A stretch of 64,000 nucleotides of DNA from an uncultured Hymenobacter sp. GTDB lineage: Bacteria; Bacteroidota; Bacteroidia; Cytophagales; Hymenobacteraceae. Position 1 is the stretch's first letter; every line of letters begins with the position of its first letter. Positions 1-7,720 of the stretch are shown piece after piece. Made by a program: the position numbers and the translations under genes. The notes below the pieces were generated by a model. The model was not told where the DNA came from, ran no database searches, and saw only the letters and a program-made list of their open reading frames with translations. The stretch spans positions 1-64,000 of the forward strand of contig CAJYVK010000020.1 of the NCBI GenBank assembly GCA_913778455.1, read 5' to 3'.

Positions 1-2
1 TC

Positions 3-1187
3 ACAGACGTAGCCGGCCTGGCCTGCACCGCTTTCGGGGGCCCGCAGGCCCACGTGGCCATGATGCTGCGCCTGCTCGTGGCCAAGCGCCGCTACCTCAC
101 CGCCGCCGAGCTGCTGGAGCTGCAAGCCCTGTGCGCGCTGCTGCCCGGCCCTACCTCTACCCAGACTATGACGGCCATCGGCTTTCGGCTGGGCGGGCCC
201 AACCTGGCTTACCTCACCCTATTTATCTGGTGTCTGCCGGCCGTCACCATCATGACGCTGGCCGGGCTGCTGCTCACGCGCTTCGACACGGCGCTCACGG
301 CGCGGCTGGTGCAGTTTGTGCAGCCGGTGGCGGTGGGCTTCGTGGCGTTTTCGGCCTACCGCATCGCCGAAAAGGTCATTCACACCAAAACCTCGGTGGC
401 CCTGATGGTGGTGGCCTCGATGGTGGCGTATTTCTTCCAGCTGCCGGGCGTGCTGCCGCTGCTGCTGCTGGCGGGCGGGGCCGTGACCACCCTGCGCTAC
501 CGCCGGCACGCCATCGTGCCCGACAAAAAGCCCATTCGCGTGGAGTGGGCCAACGGAGCGCTGTGGCTGGGTACCTTCCTGGTGGCGGCCCTGCTGGGGC
601 ACTACACGCACTTGCTGCCGGTGCGGCTGTTCGAGAATTTCTACCGCAACGGCTCGCTGGTATTCGGGGGCGGGCAGGTGCTGGCCCCGCTGCTCTTCGC
701 CGAGTTTGTGGAGTACAAGCGCTACCTCACCGGGCCGGAGTTTCTCTCGGGGCTGGGGCTGGTGCAGGCGCTGCCCGGGCCTAACTTCTCGTTTGCCTCC
801 TACATCGGGGCGCTGGCCATGCGGCCGCTGGGCGGCCCCGGCCCGCAGCTGCTGGGGGCCGCCGTGGGGGCAGTGGGCATTTTTTTGCCCGGTACCTTCT
901 TGATCTTCTTCGTTATTCGCTTCTGGGACAGCCTGCGGCAGTACCGCGTGGTAAAAGCTTCGCTCGAAGGCGTGAACGCCGTGAGTGCCGGCCTGGTGTG
1001 CGCGGCGGCGCTGCTGCTCTACCACCCGCTGCCCGACCGCCTGCTGCCCCTGCCCAGCCCGTTGCCCCACTGGCACCTGCCGCTCAACCCCGTGCTGGTG
1101 GGGCTGACTTTCTTGCTATTGCTCTGGGAAAAGGTGCCGAGCGTGGTAATCGTGGGCGCGGCCCTGCTGGCGGGCCTGCTGGTGTAG
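3..1187 (+). CDS. chrA: Chromate transporter ChrA, 5'-truncated by window edge
   Basis: Inner-membrane transporter of the CHR family, which exports chromate by ion-coupled antiport. The frame is open to the left edge and the start lies outside the window; the first visible residues contain FGGPQAHVAM, the N-terminal FGGP signature of the first chromate-transport domain. LLPGPTSTQ follows, and a second half-repeat begins around FGGGQVLAPLLF with LPGPNFSF, so this is the long, two-domain form. Multiple hydrophobic helices are visible throughout. The next gene is convergent and the two are separated by an unusual inverted repeat. An internal GTG at 54 could be mistaken for the start but would remove the FGGP motif. 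The family is clear; the true substrate (chromate or sulfate-like anions) is inferred. Confidence 0.9.
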   Translation, partial: TDVAGLACTAFGGPQAHVAMMLRLLVAKRRYLTAAELLELQALCALLPGPTSTQTMTAIGFRLGGPNLAYLTLFIWCLPAVTIMTLAGLLLTRFDTALTARLVQFVQPVAVGFVAFSAYRIAEKVIHTKTSVALMVVASMVAYFFQLPGVLPLLLLAGGAVTTLRYRRHAIVPDKKPIRVEWANGALWLGTFLVAALLGHYTHLLPVRLFENFYRNGSLVFGGGQVLAPLLFAEFVEYKRYLTGPEFLSGLGLVQALPGPNFSFASYIGALAMRPLGGPGPQLLGAAVGAVGIFLPGTFLIFFVIRFWDSLRQYRVVKASLEGVNAVSAGLVCAAALLLYHPLPDRLLPLPSPLPHWHLPLNPVLVGLTFLLLLWEKVPSVVIVGAALLAGLLV

Positions 1188-1190
1188 GGC

Positions 1191-1316
1191 AGGAGGGTTT
1201 AGGGGTAGGAGGGTAAGAGGGTGTGAGGGTAGGAGGATAAAAGCTAATTTACTACCCTCTTACCCTCTTACTCTCTTACCCTCTTACCCTCCTACCCTCA
1301 CACCCCCAAACCCTCT
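1191..1316. repeat. Imperfect inverted repeat of reiterated GGGTAAGAG-like units
   Basis: The gap between convergent chrA and sod is filled by purine-rich GGGTAGGAG/GGGTAAGAG units on the left (about 1191-1242) and the complementary CTCTTACCC/CTCCTACCC units on the right (about 1252-1316), separated by an A/T-rich centre. It could fold into a long hairpin and may serve as a bidirectional terminator. The repetitive composition is unlike a simple rho-independent terminator. Confidence 0.75.
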
Positions 1317-2062
1317 TACCCTTTTTTAGCGGTAGTAAAGCGGCGGTCGGCTTCGGGCCAGTTGACCGCGTTCCAGAAGGCGGCTACGTAGTCGGGGCGC
1401 TTGTTCTGGTATTTCAGGTAGTAGGCGTGCTCCCACACGTCGAGGCCCAGCACGGGGGTACCGCGCACGATGCCGGGGAGGTCCATGAGCGGGTTGTCCT
1501 GGTTGGGGGTGCTGGAAATGAAGAGCTTGCCGGCCTTGTCCACGCTCAGCCAGGCCCAGCCCGAGCCGAAGCGGGTGGTGGCGGCCTTGGTAAACTCCTC
1601 CTTGAACTTCTCAAACGAGCCGAAGTCTTTGGTGATGGCCGTGGCCAGGGCACCGGTGGGCTGCCCGCCGCCCTTGGGGGCCAGCAGCGTCCAGAACATG
1701 GAGTGGTTGTAGTGGCCGCCCGCGTTGTTGCGGATGGCGTCGGGCTGCTGGCTGGCGGTGGCGAGCAGGTCGGCCAGCGGGAGCTTTTCCTGGGGCTTGC
1801 CGGCCACGGCCTCGTTCAGCTTCGACACGTAGGTCTTGTGGTGCGCGTCGTGGTGAATCTCCATTGTGCGGGCGTCGATGTGCGGCTCCAGCGCGTTGAA
1901 GGCGTAGGGCAGGGGCGGCAACGTAAACGGCCCATCGGCCAGCGGCGTGGCGCGGGCCTCGCGCAACAAGCGCTCTTCCTGCGCCCGGGCCAGCACGGCG
2001 GGGCTCACCAATGCACTTAGGGCAAAGGCCGCGGCATTCTTAATAAAATCACGTTTCAGCAT
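1316..2062 (-). CDS. sod: Exported superoxide dismutase, Mn/Fe family
   Basis: Converts superoxide to oxygen and hydrogen peroxide. 248 residues; the extra N-terminal 28 residues (MLKRDFIKN then a hydrophobic stretch ending near ALA) look like a signal peptide, with a KRDF motif that resembles a weak Tat signal, so periplasmic location is likely. Metal ligands by family alignment are His70 (MEIHHDAHH), His120 ([10 protein letters not shown]), Asp208 and His212 ([13 protein letters not shown]); gateway residues are His74 and Tyr78. The GGHYNH glycine and Gln188 in the TPNQD motif resemble the Mn-type rather than Fe-type arrangement, so Mn or cambialistic use is likely. It is convergent with chrA. 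Exported SODs are known in this phylum, but most family members are cytosolic. Confidence 0.92.
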   Translation of the reverse strand: MLKRDFIKNAAAFALSALVSPAVLARAQEERLLREARATPLADGPFTLPPLPYAFNALEPHIDARTMEIHHDAHHKTYVSKLNEAVAGKPQEKLPLADLLATASQQPDAIRNNAGGHYNHSMFWTLLAPKGGGQPTGALATAITKDFGSFEKFKEEFTKAATTRFGSGWAWLSVDKAGKLFISSTPNQDNPLMDLPGIVRGTPVLGLDVWEHAYYLKYQNKRPDYVAAFWNAVNWPEADRRFTTAKKG

Positions 2063-2179
2063 GGCGGAGTAAGGGGCTTACAGCCCGCCGGAGCGCGGGC
2101 CTTCCGGCCACGAAGCTACTAGCGCCGCCGCGCCGGGGTCGCGGGCAGGCTTACCCGCTGGCTAGCCCGGGGGCCCGCG

Positions 2180-3253
2180 CTACCGGTTCGTAATCTCCAC
2201 GTAGGCCTTGCCGGTCACAGGCTGGCCGCGGTGCGTGCCCGTCACTTTGCACATGCCTTCCCAGTAGTACATCGTGAAGGCGTGAAAAAAGCGGAGCGCC
2301 AGCTCCTGCTGCGGCACGAGGGGCTCCACCACGAGGTCGTAGCCCTGGCTGGGCACCTGCACCCGCCACTTGGCCGGGTATTTCTTCTTCGACTTAGGGC
2401 TGGTCCAGGAGGTGAGGGGCGTGAGGATGAAGTCGGTGCCGCTGAGGTGGACGTTCTCGTTGGCCGCGCCGTAAAACGAGCCGTTGTTGAGCTGCTGGCC
2501 GGTTTCGGTGTTGCGCAGGGTATTGAGCATCAGCTCCTCGCGGGGTTGGTCGAGCTGAATGCTGAGCCAGTCCCAGCCCACGCCCTTGCTCACGATGCTG
2601 GTGCAGTTCCACTGGCGGTCGTACCACAGCTCGCCGCTTACCTGGTGCACCTGGCCGCCCACCGTGAGGGTGCCGGTGGTGGCCAGCCGGGGGTAGGAGT
2701 AGTAGCCCGCCACGATGCCCGAGCCGTAGTTTTCGTAGCCCGTACCGCCGTGCAGCAGCACCGGCTTGGTAGGCGTGGTGCTGAGGCTGAGGGCGTAGCC
2801 CTGGTTGTTTTTGCCGGTGAGGGCGGCCGCGAACTGATACCGGCCCTCCTGCCCGTCGAACGTCCATACCTGCCCGGCCTTGCTATCGCGCAGGCGCAGC
2901 GGCAGCGAGTCGGTGAGCAGGCGCGGCAGCTTGTCGAGCTGGTAGTCGTAGTGAAATTGCTGGCCCTTCGGGTCGGTGATAGCCACGTTCACCATCTGGT
3001 AGTCGTCCTTGCCATCCTTCAGATTGAAGTGAAAGAAGACGTACTCGATGCCAAACTCCTCGCCGCTGGCCTGGTCGCGCAGGTGGCCGGTGAGGTACCA
3101 CCACTCCAGCGAGTTTTTGGGGTGCACGGCCTCTTCGTGGGGCAGCTCGGCGCGGGTAGCGGGCGGATTGAAGCGGGTAGTGGGTACCGGCTTGAAAGAA
3201 GAACAGGCCGACAGGAAAAGACTTAGTAGCAGGGCAGCAGAGAGGCGCATCAT
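2180..3253 (-). CDS. AttH/CrtC-like lipocalin-fold lipoprotein
   Basis: 357 residues with a lipoprotein signal: hydrophobic N-terminus ending in the lipobox LSAC (Cys17), so the protein is probably membrane anchored. The body begins with SLEWWYLTGHL, the EWWY signature of the AttH/carotenoid 1,2-hydratase-like (hydroxyneurosporene synthase) superfamily, and continues with beta-strand-rich sequence containing WYDRQW and GWDWLSIQL. Homologues often carry a carotenoid-hydratase label, but most are not in carotenoid clusters and no carotenoid genes are visible here, so the enzymatic role is uncertain. The fold assignment is solid and the substrate unknown. It sits alone between sod and a secreted CarboxypepD_reg protein, 41 bp from the latter. 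Confidence 0.8.
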   Translation of the reverse strand: MMRLSAALLLSLFLSACSSFKPVPTTRFNPPATRAELPHEEAVHPKNSLEWWYLTGHLRDQASGEEFGIEYVFFHFNLKDGKDDYQMVNVAITDPKGQQFHYDYQLDKLPRLLTDSLPLRLRDSKAGQVWTFDGQEGRYQFAAALTGKNNQGYALSLSTTPTKPVLLHGGTGYENYGSGIVAGYYSYPRLATTGTLTVGGQVHQVSGELWYDRQWNCTSIVSKGVGWDWLSIQLDQPREELMLNTLRNTETGQQLNNGSFYGAANENVHLSGTDFILTPLTSWTSPKSKKKYPAKWRVQVPSQGYDLVVEPLVPQQELALRFFHAFTMYYWEGMCKVTGTHRGQPVTGKAYVEITNR

Positions 3254-3294
3254 ACCCCGGGATAAGGCATTTACGCCCCAAAAAGTTTGGGTTA

Positions 3295-3819
3295 CTAAGG
3301 TCGGGCACCGTGCCGGCCCGTCGGGTACACGGGCGGCGGCACCGGGCGGGCCATCAACCGGGAACCTAGTAGGTTGGGCCGCCCGCGCCCGGGGGCCGAG
3401 GCCAGCCGCAGCGTAAGTACCCGGGCCGGGTCGTAGGTGCGCCAGTCGAGCCGCACCCGCTGCGGCTTGAAGGTCCAGGGAGCCGTTGCCACTTTCAGTA
3501 CGAGCGTACCGCCACGCACCGGCTTCCAGTCGGGCGGGAAGGTGAAGGTAAATTCCCCCTTATCGTCGGAAATGGCCCCGTACTTGGTATCGTTGAGGAA
3601 AAGCCAGGCATCGGCCACCGGCACGTGCAGCGAGTCGTCGAGCACCACACCCCGGATGGTGATGGGCGCGTGCCCGGGCGCGACCCCCGGGGCGTGCGGC
3701 TGGGCCGCGGCCACCCGCCCGGTGAGCAGGCCCAGCAGCAGTACCGCTGGCCTTACCCCCGGTCCGGGGCAAGGGGTAATAAGCCGGAAGGAAAGGCGTA
3801 GGGTAGTACTCCAGATCAT
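3295..3819 (-). CDS. Secreted CarboxypepD_reg-like domain protein
   Basis: 174 residues. The N-terminus has a hydrophobic stretch (VLLLGLLTGRVAAAQ) ending in a plausible signal-peptidase site near AAAQ. This is followed by one beta-sandwich domain of the carboxypeptidase regulatory type, from about residue 52 (ITIRGVVLDDSLHVPVADAW) to about 135, with the usual GxVxD...P...A and DDKGEFTF motifs. The tail is Arg/Pro rich. Such domains are common in Bacteroidota surface proteins, often preceding TonB-dependent receptors, but no receptor lies here. It is the first of five genes with this domain type in a row, yet lacks the N-terminal cysteine domain of the next four. Function unknown. Confidence 0.65.
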   Translation of the reverse strand: MIWSTTLRLSFRLITPCPGPGVRPAVLLLGLLTGRVAAAQPHAPGVAPGHAPITIRGVVLDDSLHVPVADAWLFLNDTKYGAISDDKGEFTFTFPPDWKPVRGGTLVLKVATAPWTFKPQRVRLDWRTYDPARVLTLRLASAPGRGRPNLLGSRLMARPVPPPVYPTGRHGARP

Positions 3820-3873
3820 GGGTAAGTAAGTGGTTTTGAAGGTGGGTCTGTTGGGTAGGGCCAGCGGGCAAAA

Positions 3874-3992
3874 GCGTAGGTAGCGCCTCTTTTAGCGTCG
3901 GGTCTCGGGTCCTTGTATAGGTTGTCGTTAACCAAGCGCGAGCGCCTGTACAAGGACTCAAGACCCGCCGTTAAAAGAGGCGCTACCTACGC
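3874..3992. repeat. 48-bp imperfect inverted repeat with 23-bp loop
   Basis: Left arm 3874-3921 begins GCGTAGGTAGCGCCTCTTTT; right arm 3945-3992 is its reverse complement with about five mismatches. The 23-bp loop holds TTGTCGTTAACC. It lies in a gene-free stretch upstream of the 3295-3819 gene. No T-run follows either side, so it is not an obvious terminator; a MITE-like element or a structured RNA are alternatives. Confidence 0.8.
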
Positions 3993-4032
3993 GTAGCCAC
4001 TAGCAAAGCCTAGTAGCACCTGCGGTGCCGGG

Positions 4033-4126
4033 GCGGACATAAGTATTTTTATTTTTAAAAAAATATGTCTGCACGGGGGGCGACCGCACGGACATATTTT
4101 TAGTTTTTTATTTTGTTTTATGTCCG
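4033..4126. repeat. AT-rich island with four alternating CGGACATA sites
   Basis: Two hairpins in tandem: 4033-4072 (GCGGACATA ... TATGTCTGC) and 4089-4126 (CGGACATA ... TATGTCCG), with loops made almost entirely of A and T. The surrounding DNA is very GC rich, so the island is striking. It is part of the gene-free stretch 3820-4370; the remainder, 4127-4370, shows no convincing gene or signal. Confidence 0.7.
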
Positions 4127-4370
4127 ACTTCTAGCCCGGCGGCCCCTCACGCTGATTGGTAGGGGGCCGAGCTTTCGCGCTTACCAGTCGGCAAGACCGC
4201 GACAAGAGTCCTGGCGTCGGGGAGCCTGCCTGAGCGCGGCCGCCAGCCGCTCGGGGCGAACCGGCGGGGCCACCGGCTCAGTACGGGTAAGGGTGGGGCG
4301 GCTTCCGAGTCAGGGACCCGTTTGCATTGCCCAAGCGCCCCCGTTAGCATACTACCTGCTGTGCACCAAG

Positions 4371-5189
4371 CTAAGAGCCGCTGTCAGGGCGTCGGAAGAG
4401 GCGGGTAAACCAGCGGAAAAAGCCGTGGGCGGGCCGTGCGGCGGGCGGGGTCGGTGGGGGGACCTCAGCACCCACAATCTGGGTAACCGAGCCACTCATT
4501 ACATAGCGCCCTCTTTCCCGGTCTGAGCCTACACCCAGTACCTGGACCCCAGCCACCGCCGGGTCGGGGTGCAGAGCCATCTGCGCGGTATTCACGGCAG
4601 TGGCCACCAGCTGCCGCGACAGGTAGCCCACGCGGTGCAGCACCAGGTAGCGCCGCCGCCCCGCCGGCCGCTTGGCCGGCACCCGCAGACTGAAGCGCCC
4701 ACTTGAATCGGTGGTGGTCGAACGGTTTTCGCCCTTCAGGAAGACTGCCACGCCGGCCAGCGGGGCGTGGGTGGTGGCATCGTGCACCACGCCGCGCAGT
4801 ACCCTGGCCGCCGGGCGTGCCCGGCGGGCTGTGACGGGGGTGTAGTGCCGGGCGGGGACTGGCGCGGTGTGCGCGGCCGCGCCCAGGCTGCTGCCTTCGC
4901 GGGCACCCCACAGCGCCAGGGCGGCGGCCAGCCAGGCCCGCCAGCGGGGGGCCGGGCGAAGGGGCGGCGGGGCAGCCCGCAACGGGCGGTTGAGCTGGTC
5001 GGCCCGCAGGCGGCCGCAGGTTTCGCCCGCCGCCTGCCGCAGGGCCGCCACAATTTCGGCGTCGGTTTTCCAGGTGAAGTCTATTACCGTTTTCTGGCAG
5101 GCGGCGCAGTGCCGGCCGCCGTCGGTAGGGGACATGGCGTCCCAGCTCTCAGCGCAGGGCTGCGAAATTTGAATAGCAATGGTGGTCAT
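4371..5189 (-). CDS. Four-Cys N-terminal domain, membrane segment and CarboxypepD_reg domain (array copy 1)
   Basis: 272 residues, most downstream of four tandem paralogues. Residues 1-70 form a conserved module with PCAESWDAMSP, GRHCAACQKTVIDFT and GETCGRLRADQ; cysteines are 12, 28, 31 and 58, a plausible metal-binding set. A hydrophobic segment follows (about 83-100, WLAAALALWG), then a CarboxypepD_reg-like beta-sandwich (about 128-210, LRGVVHDATTHAPLAGVAVF). The C-terminal about 60 residues are unlike the other copies and end in a basic/aromatic stretch FFRWFTRLFRR. The likely topology is Cys module in the cytoplasm and beta-sandwich in the periplasm. The N-terminal module is widespread in Bacteroidota proteins but I know of no established function. 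The gap to copy 2 is 41 bp, consistent with co-transcription. Confidence 0.75.
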   Translation of the reverse strand: MTTIAIQISQPCAESWDAMSPTDGGRHCAACQKTVIDFTWKTDAEIVAALRQAAGETCGRLRADQLNRPLRAAPPPLRPAPRWRAWLAAALALWGAREGSSLGAAAHTAPVPARHYTPVTARRARPAARVLRGVVHDATTHAPLAGVAVFLKGENRSTTTDSSGRFSLRVPAKRPAGRRRYLVLHRVGYLSRQLVATAVNTAQMALHPDPAVAGVQVLGVGSDRERGRYVMSGSVTQIVGAEVPPPTPPAARPAHGFFRWFTRLFRRPDSGS

Positions 5190-5230
5190 ATGGTACGGGC
5201 TTACTGGGATGGTGGGAAGACCGTGAGCGT

Positions 5231-6022
5231 CTAAGACCGGAAGGGCTTGGTCACCCAGTACTTACTCCAGTTGAAAAAGCGGCGCGGGTGCCAGGGCCAG
5301 GGCTGCCGAAAATGCAAGCCACCCGCTATAGCTACCTCCAAGCCGCCTAACATGCGCGTATCCGCCACAAGGGCCACGGCCAGCTGCTGCGTGCCGGTCG
5401 TGGCAACCAGCCGCTCCTGGCTGACGAAGCCGACGAAGCTGAAGCTGAGCAGCGCGGCCTTACCAGCGGGCACGGGTAGCGAAAAATTACCATCCCTATC
5501 GGTTGAGGTGCCGATGTCGGTGCCTTTCACCAGCACCGTTACCCCCGGTAATGGCTCGTGCGTAGTTGAGTCGGTTACGGTGCCGCGTAGTGTCGCCAAT
5601 CCGTTGGTCGCGGCCGTAGGCTCGGCCGGTACGCCAGGTGGGCGGGGGCCGGGCTCGGGGGTGGCGTTGCCCGTGGGGCTGGTCAGTGGCTGGGGGCCGG
5701 CGTAGTAATTAGCCCGCGCCTGCGCGGCCACCCGGCCCGCCCCGAGGATCCCAGCCAGGGCCAGCGCCGCCCCCAGCCAATTGCGCCAGCGCGGGGCCGT
5801 AGTGGGCACCACTAGCGGCCGCTCCACCTGGTCGGCCCGCAGGCGGCCGCAGGTTTCGCCCGCCGCCCGGCGCAAGGTCGCCAGGATTTCGGCGTCGGTC
5901 TTCTGGGTGAAGTCCACTACCGTTTTCTGGCAGGCGGCGCAGTGCCGGCCGCCGTCGGTAGGGGACATGGCGTCCCAGCTCTCAGCGCAGGGCTGGGGGA
6001 TGCGGATAGTGGCAGTGGGCAT
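5231..6022 (-). CDS. Four-Cys N-terminal domain, membrane segment and CarboxypepD_reg domain (array copy 2)
   Basis: 263 residues. The N-terminal Cys module is nearly identical to its neighbours (Cys12, 28, 31, 58; HCAACQKTVVDFTQKTDAE). The hydrophobic segment (about 78-100) ends in RVAAQA, which resembles a signal-peptidase site, so cleavage is possible. A Pro/Thr-rich linker leads to a CarboxypepD_reg-like domain (about 143-225: LRGTVTDSTTHEPLPGVTVL, DGNFSLPVPAG, SFVGF). The C-terminus carries WPWHPRRFFNWSKYWVTKPF, shared with copy 4, its closest relative; DNA encoding the membrane segment and the AQARANYYAGPQPL linker is also shared with copy 4. No enzymatic motif is visible. Confidence 0.75.
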   Translation of the reverse strand: MPTATIRIPQPCAESWDAMSPTDGGRHCAACQKTVVDFTQKTDAEILATLRRAAGETCGRLRADQVERPLVVPTTAPRWRNWLGAALALAGILGAGRVAAQARANYYAGPQPLTSPTGNATPEPGPRPPGVPAEPTAATNGLATLRGTVTDSTTHEPLPGVTVLVKGTDIGTSTDRDGNFSLPVPAGKAALLSFSFVGFVSQERLVATTGTQQLAVALVADTRMLGGLEVAIAGGLHFRQPWPWHPRRFFNWSKYWVTKPFRS

Positions 6023-6065
6023 GGGGCAGCGGGAGGTTGAGCAGTGGCGTGAAGGAGGCTAGTTG

Positions 6066-6788
6066 TTATTTGTCCGGGAGCTCTGCTACCTCGCCCAACA
6101 TCATTTGCGGCAGCGGGTAGCTGAGGTGCGCGATGGCCAGGCCGTGGGTTGGCAAGTGGTCGGCAGCGGCGACTACTACCTGGGGCGAATAGCCAGCCGC
6201 CGTGAGGCGCAGCGTGATACCGTGGGGCGTGGGTTGCGCCTCGGGCAGGCTGATGGCGAAGCGGCCCTCGGCATCGGTGGTGACCGCCAGTGTAGTGGAT
6301 AGTAATTGCACCGTAGCCCGGCCCACCGGCCGCTGCGAAGCAACGTCGTAGACCTGCCCCGTGATAACGCGCTCGAGGACGTCTGGCATCTCCACCACGG
6401 CCGAGTCGAGCAGCTCTGGCGAATCGGGCGCGACGGCGGCAGTTGGGCTCAGAGTCAGGGGGTGCGGCTCGCTATGGGTGGTGGGCTGGCAGCCCTGGGC
6501 GGTGGCGGCGGTTACCAGCAAGCCGCTCAGCCAGGCGGGCCAGCGGGCGGGCCTGGGCGCGGGCGGAGCCGGGCGTAAGGGCCGGGCCACTTGTTCCGGC
6601 CGGAAGCGGCCGCAGGTATTGCCAGGGCCGGTCTGCTGGAAGTAAGCCAGGATTTCGGCGTCGGATTTCAGCGTGAAATCGACCACCGTCTTCTGGCAGG
6701 TCGCGCAGTGGCGGCCGGCGGCGGCGGGCGTCATGGCGTCCCAGCTTTCGGCGCAGGGCCGCGAGATCTTGATGGAGGCTGTCGGCAT
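6066..6788 (-). CDS. Four-Cys N-terminal domain with diverged CarboxypepD_reg domain (array copy 3)
   Basis: 240 residues. The Cys module is kept (Cys12, 28, 31, 59; GRHCATCQKTVVDFTLKSD), with NTCGRFRPEQ in place of the ETCGRLRADQ seen elsewhere. The hydrophobic segment (about 83-100, WLSGLLVTAATAQGC) ends in a cysteine, which might act as a lipobox but is not canonical. The periplasmic part holds a more diverged beta-sandwich (about 140-215: VITGQVYDVASQRPVGRATV, DAEGRFAISLP). The C-terminus ends LGEVAELPDK, without the WPWHPR tail of copies 2 and 4. This is the most diverged member of the array. Function unknown. Confidence 0.72.
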   Translation of the reverse strand: MPTASIKISRPCAESWDAMTPAAAGRHCATCQKTVVDFTLKSDAEILAYFQQTGPGNTCGRFRPEQVARPLRPAPPAPRPARWPAWLSGLLVTAATAQGCQPTTHSEPHPLTLSPTAAVAPDSPELLDSAVVEMPDVLERVITGQVYDVASQRPVGRATVQLLSTTLAVTTDAEGRFAISLPEAQPTPHGITLRLTAAGYSPQVVVAAADHLPTHGLAIAHLSYPLPQMMLGEVAELPDK

Positions 6789-6828
6789 GGCGAGGGGGTA
6801 CTGTTTGTTTGTTGCTGCTTGTGTATTA

Positions 6829-7605
6829 CTAGTAGGCTTCCCGGCGGAATGGCTTGGTCAGCCAGTACTTGCCCCAGCTGAAGAAGCTGCGCGGGTGCCA
6901 GGGCCAGGGCTGCACCACTACCAATCCGCCCAGTGCCTCCGCGTGTAAGGCCACGGCCACTGGCTGGGTATCGGGCGTCGAAACCAGCAGTTCCCGCTGG
7001 GCGTAGCCGACGAAGGAGAAGCTGAGCCGCGCCGGCTGCCCGGCGGGCACGGCCAACGAAAAGTTGCCTGCCCCGTCGGTTGAGGTGCCGATATCGGTGC
7101 CTTGCAACCGTACCGTTACGCCCGGCAGGCCCGTGGGCGTGGAGGCATCGCTGACGGTGCCGCGTAGCGTTACCAGCTCGCCGGTTGCGGTAGGTGGCTC
7201 GGCTGGCTCGGTAGGAGCGGGGCTGGTCGGTTTGAGGGCCGCGCTGCCCGTCGCGTTAGGTAGCGGCTGGGGGCCGGCGTAGTAATTAGCCCGCGCCTGC
7301 GCGGCTACCCGGCCCGCTGCGAGGATCCCAGCCAGGGCCAGCGCCGCCCCCAGCCAGACGCGCCAGCGCGGGGCCGCCGTGGGTATCACCAGTGGCCGGC
7401 CTACCTGGTCGGCCCGCAGGCGGCCGCAGGTTTCGCCCGCCGCCCGGCGCAGGGTCGCCAGGATTTCGGCGTCGGTCTTCTGGGTGAAATCAATCACCGT
7501 CTTCTGGCAGGCCGCGCAGTGGCGGCCGGCGGCGGCCGGCGTCATGGCATCCCAGCTTTCGGCGCAGGGCCGGGGGATGCGGACGGTGGTAGTGGGCTGG
7601 GGCAT
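6829..7605 (-). CDS. Four-Cys N-terminal domain, membrane segment and CarboxypepD_reg domain (array copy 4)
   Basis: 258 residues, the most upstream copy and so probably the first gene of the operon. Cysteines are at 14, 30, 33 and 60. The membrane segment ends RVAAQARANYYAGPQPL, identical to copy 2 over this stretch. The CarboxypepD_reg-like domain spans about 140-215 (LRGTVSDASTPTGLPGVTVR, GAGNFSLAVPAG, SFVGYAQREL) and the tail contains WPWHPRSFFSWGKYWLTKPF. The divergently transcribed permease begins about 115 bp away, so the two promoters share 7606-7720. A sensor-like transmembrane role is possible but is inference. Confidence 0.75.
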   Translation of the reverse strand: MPQPTTTVRIPRPCAESWDAMTPAAAGRHCAACQKTVIDFTQKTDAEILATLRRAAGETCGRLRADQVGRPLVIPTAAPRWRVWLGAALALAGILAAGRVAAQARANYYAGPQPLPNATGSAALKPTSPAPTEPAEPPTATGELVTLRGTVSDASTPTGLPGVTVRLQGTDIGTSTDGAGNFSLAVPAGQPARLSFSFVGYAQRELLVSTPDTQPVAVALHAEALGGLVVVQPWPWHPRSFFSWGKYWLTKPFRREAY

Positions 7606-7720
7606 AGCTCAGAAAGTTGAAGCAGCTTTTCCCCCCGATGCCGACCCGGCCAGTATTGCACACGGCTCGGCCGTAACTTAGCCGTTTACTAGCTTGCGCG
7701 TCCAATCTCTCCCTGGCCGA

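Noticed and set aside
1191..1316. CRISPR array
   Set aside because: Units are short, arranged head-to-head and have no spacers; no cas genes are in the window.
2180..3253. Carotenoid 1,2-hydratase as a firm function
   Set aside because: Only the fold-level EWWY signature is seen; no carotenoid genes are nearby.
4113..4526. 137-residue plus-strand frame
   Set aside because: Overlaps array copy 1 on the opposite strand and is Arg/Ser-rich without a domain; its start is at the edge of the AT-rich hairpin.
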